From Denitrovibrio sp. (GTDB lineage Bacteria > Chrysiogenota > Deferribacteres > Deferribacterales > Geovibrionaceae): a stretch of 64,000 nt of DNA. Made by a program: the position numbers and the translations under genes. Where the stretch lies: assembly GCA_002869185.1 (NCBI GenBank), contig PKTN01000005.1, positions 248,001 through 312,000 of the forward strand, given 5' to 3'. Below the pieces are notes generated by a model. It searched no databases, was not told the origin of the DNA, and saw only the letters and a program-made list of their open reading frames with translations. Shown here in pieces: positions 36,203-45,761 of the stretch. Within the stretch, counting starts at the first letter, position 1. The number at the start of each line of letters is the position of its first letter.

Positions 36203-36598
36203 TTGGAGGTTATTATCAAAAAACTAGATGTTGTTGCCGCTGTAATAAAAGAAAATGACAGATACTTTGTAGCGAAAAGACCAGACTCCTCGCACCTCGG
36301 CGGCAAGTGGGAATTCCCAGGTGGCAAGATCGAAGATGGCGAAACCCATCAAGAAGCTATAAAACGGGAGATGATGGAAGAATTTTGCGTAGAAATTGAC
36401 CCGACTAATCTTATCGGTGATATACTCCATCAATACCCTGACAAGCTTATTCATCTCTTTTTTTATAATGCTCGGATATCAAATGGAGAGATAACACCTA
36501 CGGAGCATCCCCAGATTTGCTGGGCGGATACTGATAAATTACTAGATATAGGTTTAGCTGAAGGAGATTTTGTATTTACTAAAAATTTTCTAGCATGA
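36203..36598 (+). CDS. MutT-like Nudix hydrolase, start uncertain
   Basis: A Nudix protein of about 127-131 residues similar to MutT (8-oxo-dGTP diphosphatase): DVVAAVIKENDRYFVAKRPDSSHLGGKWEFPGGKIEDGETHQEAIKREMMEEFCVEI. The Nudix box ends EEFC where EExG is expected, a Gly-to-Cys change (GGC to TGC would be one base). The only conventional start is a TTG at 36203 which overlaps the GGAGGT ribosome site; that site is instead 5 nt from an ATC at 36215, exactly where family proteins begin (MKKLDVVAAVI). Either a non-standard start is used or the ATG has been lost. Activity is therefore doubtful. Confidence 0.75.
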   Translation: MEVIIKKLDVVAAVIKENDRYFVAKRPDSSHLGGKWEFPGGKIEDGETHQEAIKREMMEEFCVEIDPTNLIGDILHQYPDKLIHLFFYNARISNGEITPTEHPQICWADTDKLLDIGLAEGDFVFTKNFLA

Positions 36599-36725
36599 CA
36601 CAACATTCATATAAGCCATTTGTGTCTCAACGTATTCTTATTAATAGAAATTATTTCCATCAATTGAATTTGCTACATAATTATTTGCATGCTACTTTTT
36701 GTTAATAATAATACACAAGGTTACC

Positions 36726-38582
36726 ATGAAACTTTTAAATATGATTCATGCATCTAAATATGCCAAAAAAGTAGCGATTCTATACACCCCTATACTTATC
36801 ATTTCCATTATAATATTGTTTTCTTTCCTAACTTTATATAAAAAGTACGATCTCGATCAGATGATAAAGAACCAAGCTATCCTTTTAAACTTACAAAATG
36901 CTAAAACACAAAATATCTTTCAAGGGATTTTTTCTGATATACGCTTCTTGAAAGAAAATAGGTTAATTAAAAGCTATCTAGATGATATGACTGCTGGCAA
37001 TAAAGATTTTGGAAACATTCTTGTCACATTTTCAAAAAACAAAAAAATTTACGACCAGATAAGAGTCCTAGACATGAACGGTAAAGAAGCTCTTCGGGTT
37101 AACTATAATGATGGAGAACCTTCACTAGTACCTAATGACCAATTAACTGATAAATCTCTGAGATCATATTTTCTTAAAACTATCTATCTTCCAAAGGAAT
37201 ATTTATACATATCAAGATTCGACTTAAATATAGAAAACGGTATCATCGAAGAGCCGTATAAGCCTACGATACGTATGTGCTTACCCCTTTATAACAGCGC
37301 AGGCGAAAAGACCGCTATCCTTGTCCTTAACTATTCAGCAATAAACCTTATAGAAGATTTACAACAGTACCTTCCATTCTCCATTGGTGAGCTTTTCCTA
37401 CTTGATATAGAGTCAAACTGGCTCATGACACCAAACAAAAATGATGAATTCGCTTTTATGTTTAAACGAGAGAATAACTTTAAAATACGATACCCTAAAG
37501 CATGGAAAAAGATATATATCGATGAGCACGCAGTAACTGTTGACGGAGAAGACCTCTTTATACACACAACAATTCGTCCAGTTCCTACTTTTGCTACAGA
37601 AGACTCTGAATCTATATACTTATCATTTTCTAATGAAATGAAATTTAGACCTGCTGGCTATGAATGGAAGCTAGTCTCTCATATCAATCAGAATCACATT
37701 ATTAATCGCTACAAACATGCTACAGCACTATCTTACACTATCTTTTTTGCAATAAATCTTGCTCTTCTTATTGCTAGCATCATAATAAGCACTATAAAAG
37801 TCAGAGCTGAACTAGCGGAGCAACGACACAGAGAACTACAAGAAAACTATTTTCAACAACTCCATAAAAGTAGTGAGAGCCTTAAAGCTCAGGTCACAGA
37901 GACTAAAGAGCTGGTTCATATCCTCTGTCACGATCTTACTAACCCTATCGGAAGTGTCTCCAGCATGATAGATATCATAAGGGAAGAATCAGAAGAGTTT
38001 GACAATTATGAAGACTTGATTTCTAAATCACTAAAGCAAGCAATCAACATAATTGAAATGGTAAGAACCATGCGAGCCTTAGAAGAGAAAAATCAGGCAC
38101 TTGAGCTATCACCTATAAACCTTAGCACGGCACTTAATATCTCATTAAATATACTCGGAAATAGGCTTAATGATAAAAACATAACTATAAATTCAGATAT
38201 AGCCCCACAAGCAACTGTAATGGCAGAAGAGGTCTCACTTATCAACTCTGTAATAAACAATATTCTAACTAATGCTATTAAATTCTCACCTAGAAACAAC
38301 ACTATAGATATTTATACAAAGGCACAAAATGATACATTAAGCTTATATATTAAGGATTATGGTAGGGGTATCCCTAAAGAACTACTTGCGAGAATTTTTG
38401 ATACTAATATACCAACATCGAGAAAAGGTACTGAAGGAGAAACAGGTACGGGATTCGGAATGCCATTAGTATTGAAATTCATGACAGCATACGGTGGCGA
38501 AATAAATGTAAGCTCAGTCGACAAAGAAGTTGATAAGGATAATCACGGAACAGAAGTTCAACTCATCTTTAAAATGACATAA
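36726..38582 (+). CDS. sensor histidine kinase with periplasmic sensing domain
   Basis: A 618-residue membrane kinase. A transmembrane helix near the N-terminus (IILFSFLTLY) and one near residues 330-360 bracket a Cache-like periplasmic domain (DQIRVLDMNGKEALRVNY...YLYISRFDLNIENGIIEEPYKPTIRMCLPLYN). The cytoplasmic part has the H-box LVHILCHDLTNPIGSV, N-box NSVINNILTNAIKFSPRNN, and G-boxes DYGRGIP and GTGFGMPLVLKFM. No HAMP domain or adjacent response regulator is seen. I use the ATG at 36726 (AAGG upstream) rather than the track's 36699. Confidence 0.88.
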   Translation: MKLLNMIHASKYAKKVAILYTPILIISIIILFSFLTLYKKYDLDQMIKNQAILLNLQNAKTQNIFQGIFSDIRFLKENRLIKSYLDDMTAGNKDFGNILVTFSKNKKIYDQIRVLDMNGKEALRVNYNDGEPSLVPNDQLTDKSLRSYFLKTIYLPKEYLYISRFDLNIENGIIEEPYKPTIRMCLPLYNSAGEKTAILVLNYSAINLIEDLQQYLPFSIGELFLLDIESNWLMTPNKNDEFAFMFKRENNFKIRYPKAWKKIYIDEHAVTVDGEDLFIHTTIRPVPTFATEDSESIYLSFSNEMKFRPAGYEWKLVSHINQNHIINRYKHATALSYTIFFAINLALLIASIIISTIKVRAELAEQRHRELQENYFQQLHKSSESLKAQVTETKELVHILCHDLTNPIGSVSSMIDIIREESEEFDNYEDLISKSLKQAINIIEMVRTMRALEEKNQALELSPINLSTALNISLNILGNRLNDKNITINSDIAPQATVMAEEVSLINSVINNILTNAIKFSPRNNTIDIYTKAQNDTLSLYIKDYGRGIPKELLARIFDTNIPTSRKGTEGETGTGFGMPLVLKFMTAYGGEINVSSVDKEVDKDNHGTEVQLIFKMT

Positions 38583-38593
38583 GAGTTTTTATT

Positions 38594-39328
38594 CTACTTA
38601 TATATACCTTTGAAGACAGCAAACTGTTTTGCGATTCGTCCGCTACGTCCACCTCTGTCCATAGCATAGTTTTCTGCCTCTTGCTCCCATCTATCGAATA
38701 AAGGTATCTCAAATACGTTTAAATAGTTCTCAACTATTTTAAGGTAGTCCTTCTTCTGGATAGGATAAAAACCTATTGCCAAACCAAACCTAGCAAAGAG
38801 TGATGTCTTCTCATTGGCATCGTCCCTGTCGTATAGATCACCAGAATCAGCCGCCGTTTCTGTTATCATGTGCCGTTTATTGGAGGTAGCTACGAATATA
38901 CAGTTCTTCGGCACTTCTTCCAATCCACCCTCAAGAACTGACTTAAACATGCGATAGAGTGTGTCGCCTGTGTCAAAAGAGATATCATCCAGATAGATCA
39001 TCACATAACGACCTGTCATTTTTCGGATATCAGCATATAAATCATAAAGTGAAAGCACATCATCATTGCGGAACTCAATAGCCGCAAGACCTTGCTTCGA
39101 ATATTCGTGCAGCAACATCTTTACTATTGTCGATTTACCAAGCCCACGTTCTCCCCAAAGGAGCATATTTAAGGCTGGTTTACCGCTTACAAATGCCTGA
39201 ATATTTTTCTCAGCCAAACCTATCTGACGGTCTATAGATATTAGAGAAGATCTTTCGATACAATCAACATCTTCTATCTTAACAAGACCATTATTCGTCC
39301 ATCTGTACGCATGTGCTTTAGTTAGCAT
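38594..39328 (-). CDS. DUF815 family AAA ATPase
   Basis: A 244-residue P-loop ATPase of the DUF815 family: Walker A WGERGLGKSTIV, Walker B MIYLDDISFD, SNKRHMI (sensor 1-like) and FARFGLAIGFYP. Related proteins are predicted AAA+ chaperones with no established client. It directly abuts hemB (1-nt spacing) and closes the haem operon, so it is probably co-expressed with tetrapyrrole synthesis. Confidence 0.86.
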   Translation of the reverse strand: MLTKAHAYRWTNNGLVKIEDVDCIERSSLISIDRQIGLAEKNIQAFVSGKPALNMLLWGERGLGKSTIVKMLLHEYSKQGLAAIEFRNDDVLSLYDLYADIRKMTGRYVMIYLDDISFDTGDTLYRMFKSVLEGGLEEVPKNCIFVATSNKRHMITETAADSGDLYDRDDANEKTSLFARFGLAIGFYPIQKKDYLKIVENYLNVFEIPLFDRWEQEAENYAMDRGGRSGRIAKQFAVFKGIYK

Positions 39329-40306
39329 TTATCCCTCTTTAATAGCTTTCGCTGCCTCTTTCGCATAGTAAGTGATGATGATATCTGCGCCCGCTCTTTT
39401 TATAGAGGTGAGAGATTCCATCATAGCTTTGTGTCCATCCAGCCAGCCCATTTTGTCCGCAGCGATTATCATAGAATACTCGCCACTAACATGATATGCG
39501 ACAACTGGTCTATCAAAGTTCTGTTTGAGATCACTGATAAGATCAAGGTAAGGTAGAGCTGGCTTAACCATAATGAAGTCTGCTCCCTCAAGAACATCCT
39601 GCTCTGCCTCTTTGAGACCTTCTAGTCTATTTCCTGGATCCATCTGATAAGTCTTTCTATCTCCAAATGTTGGAGCGGATTCTGCTGCTTCACGGAAAGG
39701 GCCGTAGAATGCGGAGCAGTATTTAACAGAGTAGCTCATGATAGGGATGTCTTCAAACCCGTTATCGTCAAGCGCTTCACGAATTACATCGACACGTCCA
39801 TCCATCATATCACTAGGAGCAACTATATCAGCACCAGCCTTCGCGTGGGTTACAGCCTCAAGTGCTAAGTGCTTCAAAGTTTCGTCGTTATCTACGTCTT
39901 CGCCCTTAATGATACCGCAATGTCCGTGGTCGGTGTATTCGCACATACAAACATCAGTAACTACAAGGAGGTTTTTAGTATTGTCCTTAATAGCTCGCAC
40001 AGCTTTTTGGACGATACCGTCTTCGTTATATGCCTCGGAGCCTTCAGCGTCTTTGAATGCTGGGATACCAAACAGTATAACCGCTGGAATACCAAGCGAT
40101 TCGACATCCTGACACTCTTTAACAATAACATCAACAGACATCTGATAAACATCAGGCATAGAGCCGATAGGTTTTTTGATGTTTTCGCCTTCGCATGCAA
40201 AGAGTGGGTATATAAAATCGTTAGCACTGAGAGTTGTCTCTCGCACCATACGTCTCATTGTTTCACTTGATCTGAGTCTTCTAGGTCTATCAACTGGGAA
40301 TGCAAT
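39329..40306 (-). CDS. hemB: delta-aminolevulinic acid dehydratase, apparent ATT start
   Basis: Porphobilinogen synthase condenses two 5-aminolevulinate molecules. It has the zinc-type metal cluster [14 protein letters not shown] and both Schiff-base lysine regions ([28 protein letters not shown]). The track begins at ATG 40258 (MRRMVRET), but the frame upstream reads [15 protein letters not shown], the conserved HemB N-terminus, and no ATG/GTG/TTG precedes it. The ribosome site AAAGGAG lies 6 nt before an ATT at 40306, so I start there: (M)[23 protein letters not shown]. This is either a true AUU start or a lost ATG. The hemD TGA overlaps the Shine-Dalgarno sequence. Confidence 0.9.
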   Translation of the reverse strand: MAFPVDRPRRLRSSETMRRMVRETTLSANDFIYPLFACEGENIKKPIGSMPDVYQMSVDVIVKECQDVESLGIPAVILFGIPAFKDAEGSEAYNEDGIVQKAVRAIKDNTKNLLVVTDVCMCEYTDHGHCGIIKGEDVDNDETLKHLALEAVTHAKAGADIVAPSDMMDGRVDVIREALDDNGFEDIPIMSYSVKYCSAFYGPFREAAESAPTFGDRKTYQMDPGNRLEGLKEAEQDVLEGADFIMVKPALPYLDLISDLKQNFDRPVVAYHVSGEYSMIIAADKMGWLDGHKAMMESLTSIKRAGADIIITYYAKEAAKAIKEG

Positions 40307-40318
40307 ATATGTCTCCTT

Positions 40319-41002
40319 TCAGCTAAGTTCTTTTATTAATTTTACCATCCAGTCGAGTGAAAAATCTTGTGGATGTCTACTATCGTATCCTATTAACCTT
40401 ACTGCATCTGATGTTCTCTTGCCTATGCAAACTATTTGTTGCGTCATCCCTTCGATAGCGCCTAACATCGCCTCGGCAGCAGATGGTGAAGCGAACGTAA
40501 CAATATTTATTCGGTTATCTTTTAGAAATTTTTCTATATACCCTACAGGGTACAGAACCTTTTCTGTTCGATAGGTTGTGACCATAACGACCACCGCGCC
40601 CCTATCTTTCAGATCAGTATGAAAATCACCCGCTCTCGTCTCTGCACCAGCGAATAAGAATTTTTTATCTGTGACATCTATTGATGCAAATATATCTTTT
40701 AAACCATCTGACGAAAACTCACTCGGAACAATATCAGCCTTCAGCCCTATTTCCAAGAGCTCTGCAGCAGTAGCCGAACCAACAGCAACCACTTTATCAA
40801 AGGCGACTTTCCCGACATAAGGTACAAAATACTTCACAGCATTTGGGCTAGTAAAAACGCCATAATCATATCGACCTGCAATAATAGCTGGAACAGGAAC
40901 ACACTCAATCATAGGTATGCTATAAGGTGTCAGCCCAACCTTCTCCAGTTTTTCAGCAAAAGCGTTATACTTCTCTTTCTCTCTGGTTATAAGTACGTTC
41001 AT
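40319..41002 (-). CDS. hemD: uroporphyrinogen-III synthase
   Basis: A 227-residue protein cyclising hydroxymethylbilane to uroporphyrinogen III. The family is weakly conserved, but MNVLITREKEKYNAFAEKLEKVGLTPYSIPMIECVPV, DYGVFTSPNAVKYF, AVGSATAAELLEIGLKADIVPSEFSSDGLKDIF and ITFASPSAAEAMLGAIEG fit HemD, as does the position between hemC and hemB. Confidence 0.9.
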   Translation of the reverse strand: MNVLITREKEKYNAFAEKLEKVGLTPYSIPMIECVPVPAIIAGRYDYGVFTSPNAVKYFVPYVGKVAFDKVVAVGSATAAELLEIGLKADIVPSEFSSDGLKDIFASIDVTDKKFLFAGAETRAGDFHTDLKDRGAVVVMVTTYRTEKVLYPVGYIEKFLKDNRINIVTFASPSAAEAMLGAIEGMTQQIVCIGKRTSDAVRLIGYDSRHPQDFSLDWMVKLIKELS

Positions 41003-41034
41003 CTTAACCGCCCATATTGCTCAGTAATTCTAAA

Positions 41035-41961
41035 CTATTCGGCTGCGTTATATATCTCTTCAAGTATCTCTTTTGCGCCTGCATCAAGAATCTTTTCTGC
41101 AAGTTCAAGACCTAGTTTTTCTGCGTCCACTGCTTTACCTTCGATGATACGTTCTATAAAAACTTCACCTTCAAGGTTAGCGACGATCCCCTTCATACAT
41201 ATCTTATCACCTGTAAGGACTGAATGACCTGCGATAGGAGCTTGGCAACCACCCTCTAATCTACGGAGGAATGCTCTCTCCATAGTGACACGTGTCTCAG
41301 TTTCATCATGGCGAAGGAAATCTAACATCTTCTTTATACGATCGTCATTATCTCTGATCTGTATACCTAAAATCCCCTGACAGCAAGATGGTAGCATTTG
41401 GTCAGTAGTGAATGTCTCTTTAACGTAGCCATCAAGCTCAAGACGAACCAGCCCAGCCTTCGCAAGGATAATACCGTCATACTCACCAGCCTCAAGCTTT
41501 GCGAGTCTTGTATTTACGTTACCTCGCAGATCTTTAATCTGTAGGTCAGGTCTCAATTTTGAAAGTTGAAGCTTACGGCGGAGACTACTAGTACCAACAA
41601 CGGCACCATTAGGTAGTTCTGCCACTTCATTGTATTTAGTAGAAACGAAGCAATCATAAGGTGTTTCTCCCTCTGGAGAAGCATAAAGGGCTAAACCTTC
41701 AGGCATTTCCATAGGGACGTCCTTCATGCTATGTACAGCGATATCAGCTTTATCATCTATAAGAGCCTGCTCAATCTCTTTAACAAACAGACCTTTACCG
41801 CCAATTTTTGCCAAAGGAACATCAAGTATTTTGTCCCCTTTGGTCTTAATGATATTTAGCTCTACCTCAACTCCATGCTCTTTCTCTAGAAGCGCTTTGA
41901 TGTGGTACGCCTGCCATAGAGCAAGATTGCTCCCTCTGGTTGCTATAGTTACTTTTTCCAT
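41035..41961 (-). CDS. hemC: porphobilinogen deaminase (hydroxymethylbilane synthase)
   Basis: A 308-residue enzyme polymerising four porphobilinogens. Segments TIATRGSNLALWQA, DKADIAVHSMKDVPMEMP, VGTSSLRRKLQLSKLRPDL, DLRGNVNTRL and the dipyrromethane-cofactor cysteine in RLEGGCQAPIAGH are all present. It follows hemA by 2 nt within the operon. Confidence 0.96.
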   Translation of the reverse strand: MEKVTIATRGSNLALWQAYHIKALLEKEHGVEVELNIIKTKGDKILDVPLAKIGGKGLFVKEIEQALIDDKADIAVHSMKDVPMEMPEGLALYASPEGETPYDCFVSTKYNEVAELPNGAVVGTSSLRRKLQLSKLRPDLQIKDLRGNVNTRLAKLEAGEYDGIILAKAGLVRLELDGYVKETFTTDQMLPSCCQGILGIQIRDNDDRIKKMLDFLRHDETETRVTMERAFLRRLEGGCQAPIAGHSVLTGDKICMKGIVANLEGEVFIERIIEGKAVDAEKLGLELAEKILDAGAKEILEEIYNAAE

Positions 41962-41963
41962 AT

Positions 41964-43229
41964 TTAATCCTCTAGCTCAAATAGAATTTTCATCGCTTCG
42001 TCTAGCGTATATTTTCCACCACTGTTAGTTTTATTTTTAAGGTTACTCAGTGGCGTGTGTAATACTTTGTTCATATAAGAATTAAGGAGATGCTCCATTT
42101 TGGCTAGCTCATCCTTATCTGTTACTTTGTTCTTAGAGGCAAATCTGTTAAGTTCAACCTCTTTTAGCTCTTCAAAAGATTGGCGGAATGATTTAATAAC
42201 TGGGATGATCTTCATAGACTCCAGCCAACCGTAAAATCCCTCTATACCATACTCAATATATTCTTCAGCCTTAACAGCCTCTTTCTCTCTCTGTTTCCTA
42301 TTGGCATCAACAACAGCCTTAAGGTCATCTATGTCATAAACATAAACATTCTCAATCTCATTAATATCTGGGTCTATATCCCTTGGAACTGCTATATCTA
42401 TAAAAAACATTGGACGTTTTTTACGACCACCCATAGCTGTTTTAACATCATCTTTTGTTACAAGAAGCTCTGTGGCACCTGTCGAACTAATCACTATGTC
42501 ATAGTCCTCAAGTTTTTCACGATACTTATCAAACGGAAGAACATCACCATTAACTTCGGAAGCCAAAGACTCAGCTTTAGCTATTGTCCTGTTAGTAACG
42601 CTTATCCCACCTATATCTGATGTCACAAGGTGTTTCGCTGCCAGCTCACACATTTCACCAGCTCCTACAATCAGAGCTTTTTGTTTTTTCAAACTGCCGA
42701 ATATCTTAGAGGCCAACTCTACAGCTGCGTAGCTCACAGATACTGGATTCTCACCTATACCTGTATGTGTTCTGACCTTCTTAGTTGTTTTGATAGTGTG
42801 CTCTTCTAGTTTTCTTATGAATGTGCCCGCTCCACCATACTCACGGCTAGCTTCGAACCCATCTTTTATCTGACCGAAGATTTGAGGTTCACCCATTACA
42901 AGCGAATCAAGCCCAGAAGCAACACGAAAGATATGCTTAACTGAGTCCTCACCGCAATGGATGTAGGTATATTTACGAAGTTCCATCCGATCCATATCGC
43001 AATGCCCAGAGACAATCTCTAGTACACTTTCGATATTACAGAGGAAATCATCCGTGACAATATAGTACTCCACCCTGTTGCAGGTAGAGACTATCATCGC
43101 TTCGTATATACGGTCATTATGCATGATCTCTGTATATATACCTGCGAGTTCTTCCCCATCCACGGCAAGTTTCTCTCTCACCTCAATAGGGGCAGAATTA
43201 TGATTTAAACCAAGTACTGCTAATTGCAT
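41964..43229 (-). CDS. hemA: glutamyl-tRNA reductase
   Basis: A 421-residue NADPH-dependent reductase that starts haem synthesis from glutamyl-tRNA (C5 pathway). N-terminal GLNHNSAPIEVREKLA, the catalytic cysteine in VSTCNRVEYY, SGLDSLVMGEPQIFGQIKDG, the NADPH motif LIVGAGEMCELAAKHL, and FIDIAVPRDIDP are visible. It lies 3 nt after the ccsA-like gene. Confidence 0.96.
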   Translation of the reverse strand: MQLAVLGLNHNSAPIEVREKLAVDGEELAGIYTEIMHNDRIYEAMIVSTCNRVEYYIVTDDFLCNIESVLEIVSGHCDMDRMELRKYTYIHCGEDSVKHIFRVASGLDSLVMGEPQIFGQIKDGFEASREYGGAGTFIRKLEEHTIKTTKKVRTHTGIGENPVSVSYAAVELASKIFGSLKKQKALIVGAGEMCELAAKHLVTSDIGGISVTNRTIAKAESLASEVNGDVLPFDKYREKLEDYDIVISSTGATELLVTKDDVKTAMGGRKKRPMFFIDIAVPRDIDPDINEIENVYVYDIDDLKAVVDANRKQREKEAVKAEEYIEYGIEGFYGWLESMKIIPVIKSFRQSFEELKEVELNRFASKNKVTDKDELAKMEHLLNSYMNKVLHTPLSNLKNKTNSGGKYTLDEAMKILFELED

Positions 43230-43232
43230 TTG

Positions 43233-44021
43233 TTATCCCATTACAAAGAATGCCACACCAACATAAGTGATGAGCACTGAAATAAAACCTATTATTGTTG
43301 AGAGAGCTGTATCCTTTGGTGACATCCCTCTGAACTGTTTATAAAAAGTGATACTGCTGTAAATTATCCAAGTTATCAAAGCAAAGACAAGCTTTGCGCT
43401 GAAAATATTAATAGTTCCACTAGAGTATATCATCCATACAAAACCAGCCAAAAGACCAATTGTAAATGTATAAAAACCTAGGTAAAGAGTTGTATTAACA
43501 AGCCTATTTATAGTATCGAGAGGCGGGAACCTGTGAAAGATTATGCCAAACTTCTTCTGCTTAAGCTGACGCTCCTGAATGAAATACATCACCCCAGCAA
43601 ATGTCGAAAGCATAAAGAATGCTGTCCCCATAATAGTGAATGGTAATTGTATATAAAGCCACGTTGTAACCACAACACCTTCGTGAGCAATCTCTACATT
43701 TGACGAGAATCTTGATATAAGAACAAATAAGACTGTCAATGGAAATACAAAAAGCCCTATAGATGGACGTTTGTACTTAAAATACATACCGAAATAACCC
43801 ATAAAAAGTGCTATCGTCAACAGAAGTAATATACCGCTAAAGCTAGCATATGGAGGTGCTGGCATCTTATATAGTGTAACGTATTGACCAATAGTAAAGA
43901 GAAATCCAAGTATAGCGAAACCGTTAGTTACCAGCTCCAGCCTCTTATGTCCCATAAAGAAAAAAAGCGTAACGTGCAGCAAAGAAAGCACACACGCGAG
44001 CAATGCTAAATCAAAGTACAT
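43233..44021 (-). CDS. CcsA/HemX-like cytochrome c assembly family membrane protein
   Basis: A 262-residue protein with about eight hydrophobic helices of the CcsA/CcmC/HemX type (cytochrome c biogenesis haem-handling family); the region WLYIQLPFTIMGTAFFMLSTFAGVMYFIQERQLK matches this fold. In many bacteria this gene, called hemX or ccsA, stands directly upstream of hemA as here. The tryptophan-rich haem motif is not obvious, favouring the HemX role (modulating HemA) over haem delivery. Confidence 0.8.
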   Translation of the reverse strand: MYFDLALLACVLSLLHVTLFFFMGHKRLELVTNGFAILGFLFTIGQYVTLYKMPAPPYASFSGILLLLTIALFMGYFGMYFKYKRPSIGLFVFPLTVLFVLISRFSSNVEIAHEGVVVTTWLYIQLPFTIMGTAFFMLSTFAGVMYFIQERQLKQKKFGIIFHRFPPLDTINRLVNTTLYLGFYTFTIGLLAGFVWMIYSSGTINIFSAKLVFALITWIIYSSITFYKQFRGMSPKDTALSTIIGFISVLITYVGVAFFVMG

Positions 44022-44198
44022 TTTATCTCCGTTTAGTAGATAAAAACAAATTATGTATGACCCACAATATATATCCCATCTCTACTTTATCAAGTATATA
44101 TAACCAAAGCTTTTTTTTGAAGATAAATTTTGTAAAAACAATTCATATTAGATATAGAATTGGACTTATATACAAAATTCGTGTAATTATACATTTAC

Positions 44199-45053
44199 AT
44201 GAGCTATGAACAAATTTCATTAGAACATAAAAACTTGCTGAAGGACCGTCTAAAATCTGTCAGTGTGCCTATATCAGAATTTAGCTTTCCTAACCTTTAC
44301 CTTTTCAGAAATTCTCACAACTACGAAGTATTTGAGTTTGAAAATGAATTTTTTGTCCGTGGAGTTTCGTATGATGGGTACACATATGTTATGCCTACTA
44401 AAGATATCTCTACTTGCTGTATAGACACACTTAGAAAGCTACAAACTCAGTGTGATTTCTTTTTCCCTATCCACGAGAGCTGGATTGAACACTTCAAACA
44501 GTATAATATTGAATATAGCTTTAGCGATGGTGACACAGACTATATTTATACATCTGACAAGATGCAAAATTATCCTGGTCGCAAACTGCATAAAAAACGT
44601 AACCTTCTAAAACAGTTTAACGAAAACTACAATGCTGTCGCATTTGAGATGAATAAAGACAATCTAAAAGATGCAAAGGCTATTCTTGAGGAATGGCTTG
44701 AAATGTCTGGAATGACAAAAGAAGAGACTGACTATTACGCATGTTGTGAAGCACTCAATAAGTATAACGACCTTTGCGTATGTGGCGGAATCTACTATGT
44801 AGATGAGAAACCTATCGGCTTCGTACTAGGTGAAGAACTTACAGAAAATACTTATGTCCTTCATTTTGCCAAAGGGCTCACAAGCTATAAGGGCATATAT
44901 CAATATTTATACAATAATTTTGCTAACATCCTTCCTAAAAGATACGAGTTCATAAATTTTGAACAAGACCTCGGCAAGATGGCTCTCCGAATGGCAAAAA
45001 CAAGCTACATTCCCGACCGCCTCGAAAAGAAATACCGCATGATATTGAAGTAA
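44199..45053 (+). CDS. DUF2156 family protein (GNAT-like aminoacyl transferase fold)
   Basis: A 284-residue soluble protein resembling DUF2156, the domain found at the C-terminus of phosphatidylglycerol lysyltransferases. Motifs: YPGRKLHKKRNLLKQFNENY, KPIGFVLGEELTENTYVLHFAKGLTSYKGIYQYLYNNFANIL, FINFEQDLGKMALRMAKTSYIPDRLEKKY. The stand-alone form lacks membrane helices, so lipid modification is only a possibility. No Shine-Dalgarno sequence is obvious before the ATG. Confidence 0.82.
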   Translation: MSYEQISLEHKNLLKDRLKSVSVPISEFSFPNLYLFRNSHNYEVFEFENEFFVRGVSYDGYTYVMPTKDISTCCIDTLRKLQTQCDFFFPIHESWIEHFKQYNIEYSFSDGDTDYIYTSDKMQNYPGRKLHKKRNLLKQFNENYNAVAFEMNKDNLKDAKAILEEWLEMSGMTKEETDYYACCEALNKYNDLCVCGGIYYVDEKPIGFVLGEELTENTYVLHFAKGLTSYKGIYQYLYNNFANILPKRYEFINFEQDLGKMALRMAKTSYIPDRLEKKYRMILK

Positions 45054-45761
45054 CTAGCTTGTATAGTTTATTAATCTTGCCCCACTGATTTCATACACTC
45101 CATTTATTTTTTTTCCGTCCCAAACATACTTTAAATTCTTCATCTCTCGACAATTTGAACAACTTTTTGGCTTAAATATTGCAACATTTTCACCATTTAT
45201 ATACCGTACACTATTATATACTAACCCTGCCTTACCTAACCTCTTTAATTCTTTAGCTAGTTTTTGTGATTCCGTATAGTTGCTTTTATGATATATTGCT
45301 AATGATTCAAAGACATCTTCCCGTATATCAACCAATTTAGTATCAATATCCACATTATAAACTCTCATTTCTATCTCACATTTTGGTTCATTAGATATCT
45401 TAAAAAACTGACTTCTATGATATGCAGTTTCATACACAGCACATTCTAAGCTATTAGAAGCATAAAATACACCATATGTGCCATCAGTGAATCGATCACC
45501 ATTTACATTTGGGTGTGTAAACGCTCCCATGATACATGTTGCTCCATGCCCATAAACACGATCTTCTATGGGAACTAATTCTACATCACCAAGCATGCTA
45601 TCCACGTCATCCATCCTAGGATTTGTCATATTCTCCAACTCATAGAGAAATTCAAACTCCTCCTGACTAGCAACATCCTCAAAAAGAAAAAGAGGCGGAT
45701 AACAAGTTGGTATGATCATATATGCGGGTTTCCAAACAATATTTATTTCCTCCACTACCAA
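45054..45761 (-). CDS. RES-domain toxin of a type II toxin-antitoxin pair
   Basis: A 235-residue RES-family protein (VYGHGATCIMGAFTHPNVNGDRFTDGTYGVFYASNSLECAVYETAYHRSQFF). RES toxins of RES-Xre pairs degrade NAD+. The core arginine and the Y/S/E positions of the RES fold can be traced (RFTDGTYGVFYAS, ETAYH). It follows its antitoxin with a 7-nt overlap, as expected for antitoxin-first type II systems. Base composition is more AT-rich than its neighbours, consistent with acquisition. Confidence 0.88.
   Translation of the reverse strand: MVVEEINIVWKPAYMIIPTCYPPLFLFEDVASQEEFEFLYELENMTNPRMDDVDSMLGDVELVPIEDRVYGHGATCIMGAFTHPNVNGDRFTDGTYGVFYASNSLECAVYETAYHRSQFFKISNEPKCEIEMRVYNVDIDTKLVDIREDVFESLAIYHKSNYTESQKLAKELKRLGKAGLVYNSVRYINGENVAIFKPKSCSNCREMKNLKYVWDGKKINGVYEISGARLINYTS

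Noticed and set aside
44003-44209. Plus-strand ORF of 68 aa between the ccsA-like and DUF2156 genes
   Set aside because: No family, no ribosome site, low-complexity residues, and it overlaps the starts of both flanking genes.
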